In this document: positions 59,047 through 64,000 of the stretch, piece by piece
Layout of the letters: every line of letters begins with the position of its first letter
How positions within the stretch are numbered: the first letter of the stretch is position 1
Assembly (NCBI RefSeq): GCF_003347205.1
Contig: NZ_QQBJ01000013.1
Span: 121,272-185,271, forward strand
From: Mycolicibacterium moriokaense
GTDB taxonomy: Bacteria; Actinomycetota; Actinomycetes; Mycobacteriales; Mycobacteriaceae
Reading direction: 5' to 3'
DNA: 64,000 bases
The notes under the pieces: generated by a model
What the model saw: only the letters and a program-made list of their open reading frames with translations
What the model was told of the DNA's origin: nothing
Databases searched by the model: none
Made by a program: the position numbers and the translations under genes

Positions 59047-59601
59047 ATGAGTAAGTGGTTGCTGCGCGGACTGGTGTTCGCCGCCCTGATGATCTTCATC
59101 CGATTGGTGCAGGGCGCTGCGATCAACGCGTGGGAGACCAAGGCGGGTCTGATCAGCATCACCCTCGTCGTCCTGTTCGCGATCGCCGTGCTCGTCTGGG
59201 GTTTCCTCGACGGCCGTTCCGACGCGCGGGCCAACCCCGACCCCGACCGCCGCGACGACCTGGCGATGACGTGGCTGCTGGCCGGTCTGTTCGCCGGAAT
59301 CGTCAGCGGCGCGATCGCTTGGCTGATCTCACTGTTCTACAAGGGCCTGTACGTGGGCGGGCTGATCAATGAGCTGACCACCTTCGCGGCCTTCACCGCT
59401 CTGCTGACCTTCCTCGCCGCCATCGCCGGCGTCGCCGTCGGCCACTGGGTCGTCGACCGCCACGCCGATGACATTCCGCGTCAGCACCACGGCCTCTCTG
59501 CCGGCGACGACCGGGCAGACACCGACGTGTTCGCCGCCGTCCGGCACCCGGATGCGCCCGCCGACGAGACGACGACCGAGCATCGTCAGGAACAGACCTA
59601 A
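59047..59601 (+). CDS. Four-helix membrane protein (Rv2536-like, B-4DMT type)
   Basis: 184 residues with four hydrophobic helices (about 7-24, 34-52, 73-95 and 105-130) followed by a hydrophilic, acidic C-terminal tail of about 50 residues. M. tuberculosis Rv2536 lies in the same place between pepQ and aroQ. It is annotated as a B-4DMT family transporter in several genomes, as I recall. Divergent from pepQ. Confidence 0.8.
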   Translation: MSKWLLRGLVFAALMIFIRLVQGAAINAWETKAGLISITLVVLFAIAVLVWGFLDGRSDARANPDPDRRDDLAMTWLLAGLFAGIVSGAIAWLISLFYKGLYVGGLINELTTFAAFTALLTFLAAIAGVAVGHWVVDRHADDIPRQHHGLSAGDDRADTDVFAAVRHPDAPADETTTEHRQEQT

Positions 59602-59631
59602 CCTTCCGCGGTCGCCGCTGAACAGCGCGAC

Positions 59632-60490
59632 GTGAATCCGGACGAACTCTGCACGTCCGACAGTTGGAGCCCGCTGACCTCGGCGTCCGCCAACTCACAA
59701 CTCGCCGGCGTCCTCGGCGGCTTCCTGATCACGGCGATCGCCCTGCTCTTCGACCGCAACAGCCGCGAGGGTGTGCACACGCTCGCGTTGTTCTCCTCCG
59801 CGGTGCTGATCCTGATGTTGGACAGCTTTCTTTTCAGCCTGATCACCGGGGACCAGGCGCTAAGCAACACCGACCGGCGTGGGATCTGCGCCATCTCGTG
59901 GACGCAGAGCGCGGTGTCGACCGGCATGCTCGCCGCGGGCGCGACGGCGTTGTTCGGCGGGCTCGGCTGGATGCTGGCCACGCATGCGGTCAACAAGGCG
60001 GCGGACCTCGATGTCGAGGACGTCCGTTCCTACAGCTTCCTCGCCGATCTGGGGGGCTGGCTGACGTTCGCGGCGGCCATGGCGACCACCTTGATCCTGT
60101 CGGAGACGGCGATCGACTACCTGCACTTCATGTTCGGCCGACGACCAGACCTGTGGCTGGTCGGACTGATCACCACCTCCGCGGCCTGCGTCATCGTCGT
60201 GGACTTCGTCGTCATCCACATGCGCACCCGGGCACTGCGAAAGTCGTTGGCCGACACCGAGCAACCGACGATGTTGGCGCTGCGTTCCATCAAGGTCGCG
60301 ACGGTCAGCATCGTCGTCTTCGCCATCGTGGGCTCGTGGATGGCGGTCACACTGTCCCGGTTCCCGAAAGACTGGCTGACTGCACCCAACGCCGTGCTGG
60401 TCATCGTCGTGCTGATGCTCACCTACGTGGTGCCGACGGTGGTGTCGACGGCGATCTGCTATTCGGTGGCGAGCACCGACGAGCACACCG

Positions 60491-60498
<8 letters not shown>
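59632..60498 (+). CDS. Uncharacterised polytopic membrane protein
   Basis: 288 residues, GTG start. About seven hydrophobic segments: 24-41, 48-72, 94-116, 138-160, 172-198, 222-242 and 255-275. No transporter motif recognised. An isolated Cys-x-x-Asp N-terminus and a short soluble tail. It is 30 bases after the previous membrane gene and probably in its operon. Its 3' end overlaps aroQ by eight bases. Function unknown. Confidence 0.7.
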
Positions 60499-62673
<2,175 letters not shown>

Positions 62674-62674
<1 letters not shown>

Positions 62675-63882
62675 CAGCCCGACGCCTGTGCGCGTTGAGC
62701 CGGTTCGCGTGCGCTGACAGCGCGGAGATAGGTGTCGAGGTTGGCTCGTGTCTCGGCCAGCGAGTCGCCGCCGAACTTTTCCAGCGCGGCGCGGGCCAGC
62801 ACCAGCGCGACCATCGTCTCGACCACCACTCCGGCGGCGGGCACCGCGCACACGTCGGACCGCTGGTGGATCGCGACGGCCTCGTCACCAGTGGCCATGT
62901 CGACGGTGGCCAGCGCGCGAGGCACCGTCGAGATGGGCTTCATCGCCGCCCGCACCCGCAGCGGCTGGCCGTTGGTCATGCCGCCTTCCAGACCGCCTGC
63001 GCGGTTCGTCGACCGCATCACGCCTCCTGGACCCGGATACATCTCGTCATGGGCGACGCTGCCGCGGCGGCGCGCGGTTTCGAAGCCGTCGCCGATCTCG
63101 ACACCCTTGATCGCCTGGATACCCATCACCGCACCGGCCAACTGGCTGTCGAGCCGGTTGTCGCCGCTGGTGAACGAGCCGAGGCCGATCGGAAGGCCGT
63201 TCGCGACCACCTCGACGACGCCGCCGAGCGTGTCACCGTCTGCCTTGGCCGCCTCGATCTCGGCGATCATCCTGGCCTCGGCATCCTTGTCGAAGGCACG
63301 CACGGGGCTGGCGTCGATGGCCGCCAGATCTTCTGCCTGCGGCGGCGGGCCGTCGTAGGGGGCCGACGCGCCGATGGAGATCACATGCGAGAGCACCTCG
63401 ACGCCCAGCGCCTGCCGAAGGAATGCCCGGGCGACGGTGCCTGCCGCGACGCGGGCCGCGGTCTCGCGGGCACTGGCGCGCTCCAGCACCGGGCGCGCGT
63501 CGTCGAAGCCGTACTTGAGCATGCCCGCGTAGTCGGCGTGGCCGGGCCGCGGCCGGGTGAGCGGTGCGTTGCGGGCGCTGTCTGCGAGGTCGGCGGCGTC
63601 GACGGGATCGGGCGCCATCACCGTTTCCCACTTCGGCCACTCCGTATTGCCGATCTCGATGGCGACCGGGCCGCCGAGCGTGACACCGTGCCGAACACCG
63701 GCCAGCATCGTGATCTGGTCCTGCTCGAACTTCATTCGAGCGCCGCGGCCGTACCCGAGCCTGCGGCGGGCAAGCTGGCCCGCGATCTCGTCCGACGTCA
63801 CCTGGACGCCGGCCACCATGCCTTCGACCATGGCCACCAGCGCACGGCCGTGGGATTCACCAGCAGTGGTCCATCGCAACAC
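62674..63882 (-). CDS. aroC: Chorismate synthase
   Basis: 402 residues. Flavin-dependent final step of the shikimate pathway. Signatures: [43 protein letters not shown] and [14 protein letters not shown]-type loop ([17 protein letters not shown]). I chose GTG 63882 ([13 protein letters not shown]). The GGGAGG upstream is nine bases from it but directly abuts the ATG at 63891. First gene of the aroC-aroK-aroB-aroQ operon. Confidence 0.96.
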
Positions 63883-63912
63883 GCGTCCCATCCTCCCACG
63901 CCGCACTTTTGC

Positions 63913-63926
63913 TGCGGAAATCCGCA
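63913..63926. promoter_or_regulatory. Palindrome upstream of aroC
   Basis: TGCGGA-AA-TCCGCA is a perfect 6+6 dyad with a two-base centre, about 30 bases upstream of the aroC start. Flanking ACTT and AAGT extend the symmetry imperfectly. It could be an operator or a small hairpin in the aroC leader. Confidence 0.35.
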
Positions 63927-63928
63927 AG

Positions 63929-63955
63929 TTATGCACAGTCTGGTGTTCATCCACA
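63929..63955 (+). promoter_or_regulatory. Two DnaA-box-like sequences
   Basis: TTATGCACA (63929-63937) and TCATCCACA (63947-63955) lie 18 bases apart in the same orientation. They differ at one and two positions from the DnaA box TTATCCACA. Nothing else suggests an origin here; the gene beyond position 64000 is not visible. Confidence 0.25.
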
Positions 63956-64000
63956 GGCTGGGGCCGGGCTGGTGGTTTTCGTCAGTGTCCGCACATATGT

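Noticed and set aside
63929-63955. Replication origin suggested by DnaA-like boxes
   Set aside because: Only two imperfect sites, no AT-rich unwinding region, and no dnaA or dnaN nearby.

Overview
The window is one contiguous piece of a high-GC actinobacterial chromosome, almost certainly a rapidly growing Mycobacterium (Mycolicibacterium). The protein sequences are mycobacterial throughout (LprG, the P55-type efflux pump, mIHF, OpcA, the Gly-Arg-Gly RapZ P-loop, helicase-dead PriA). Gene order follows two M. tuberculosis stretches, recalled from memory: zwf2-opcA-devB to pyrR (about Rv1447c to Rv1379) and nusB to aroC (about Rv2533c to Rv2540c). Here the two are joined directly, as I recall for fast growers. 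No PE/PPE genes, insertion sequences, tRNA, rRNA or CRISPR arrays were seen.

Layout. 1-4087 (+): end of zwf, opcA, pgl, a small conserved protein and a divergent cytochrome P450. 4094-11032 (-): ppc, a proline-rich membrane protein, then the glycolytic operon gap-pgk-tpiA-secG. 11121-19469 (-): a class III cyclase/NTPase/TPR protein with a leaderless solute-binding protein, then the overlapping whiA-yvcK-rapZ-uvrC operon. 19523-23789: a GNAT gene (+) and riboflavin genes ribH, ribBA and ribE (-), with two small secreted proteins. 23830-29394 (+): lprG-P55, a PfpI/DJ-1 protein, and an ABC permease with an ATPase fused to a cyclic-nucleotide-binding domain. 29375-37768 (-): ribD, rpe, rsmB, fmt, lemA, a DUF2207 protein and priA, preceded by a YhhN protein. 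38583-44005: a Baeyer-Villiger monooxygenase (+), then metK, coaBC, rpoZ, gmk and mihF (-). 44624-53681: a small secreted protein (+), then the pyrimidine operon pyrR-pyrB-pyrC-(PH-like)-carA-carB-pyrF (-). 53810-56803: an accessory block (serine hydrolase, FAD monooxygenase, unknown protein). 56840-63882: nusB, efp, pepQ, two membrane proteins (+), and the shikimate operon aroC-aroK-aroB-aroQ.

How it works together. The window is mostly housekeeping metabolism: NADPH supply, lower glycolysis, anaplerosis, riboflavin, pyrimidines, shikimate, SAM and CoA. It also carries translation, repair and envelope functions. Operons are very tight: ATGA, GTGA, TTGA or TAATG junctions occur at more than a dozen boundaries, implying translational coupling. 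Accessory genes sit mostly on the plus strand at junctions between core operons, and several share overlapping 3' ends with the core gene they face.

Most interesting items: a PyrR-binding-loop match just upstream of the pyrR ribosome site; a perfect 26-bp tandem duplication of the ribH ribosome site and start that creates a 9-codon minicistron; a similar in-frame start duplication in priA; a 54-codon gene behind P55; overlapping, mutually exclusive hairpins in the mihF leader; a large inverted repeat at the whiA-cyclase junction; the cyclase and cNMP-binding ABC loci; and a P450 lacking the usual I-helix acid-alcohol pair. I see no wholly new multi-gene defence or biosynthetic system.
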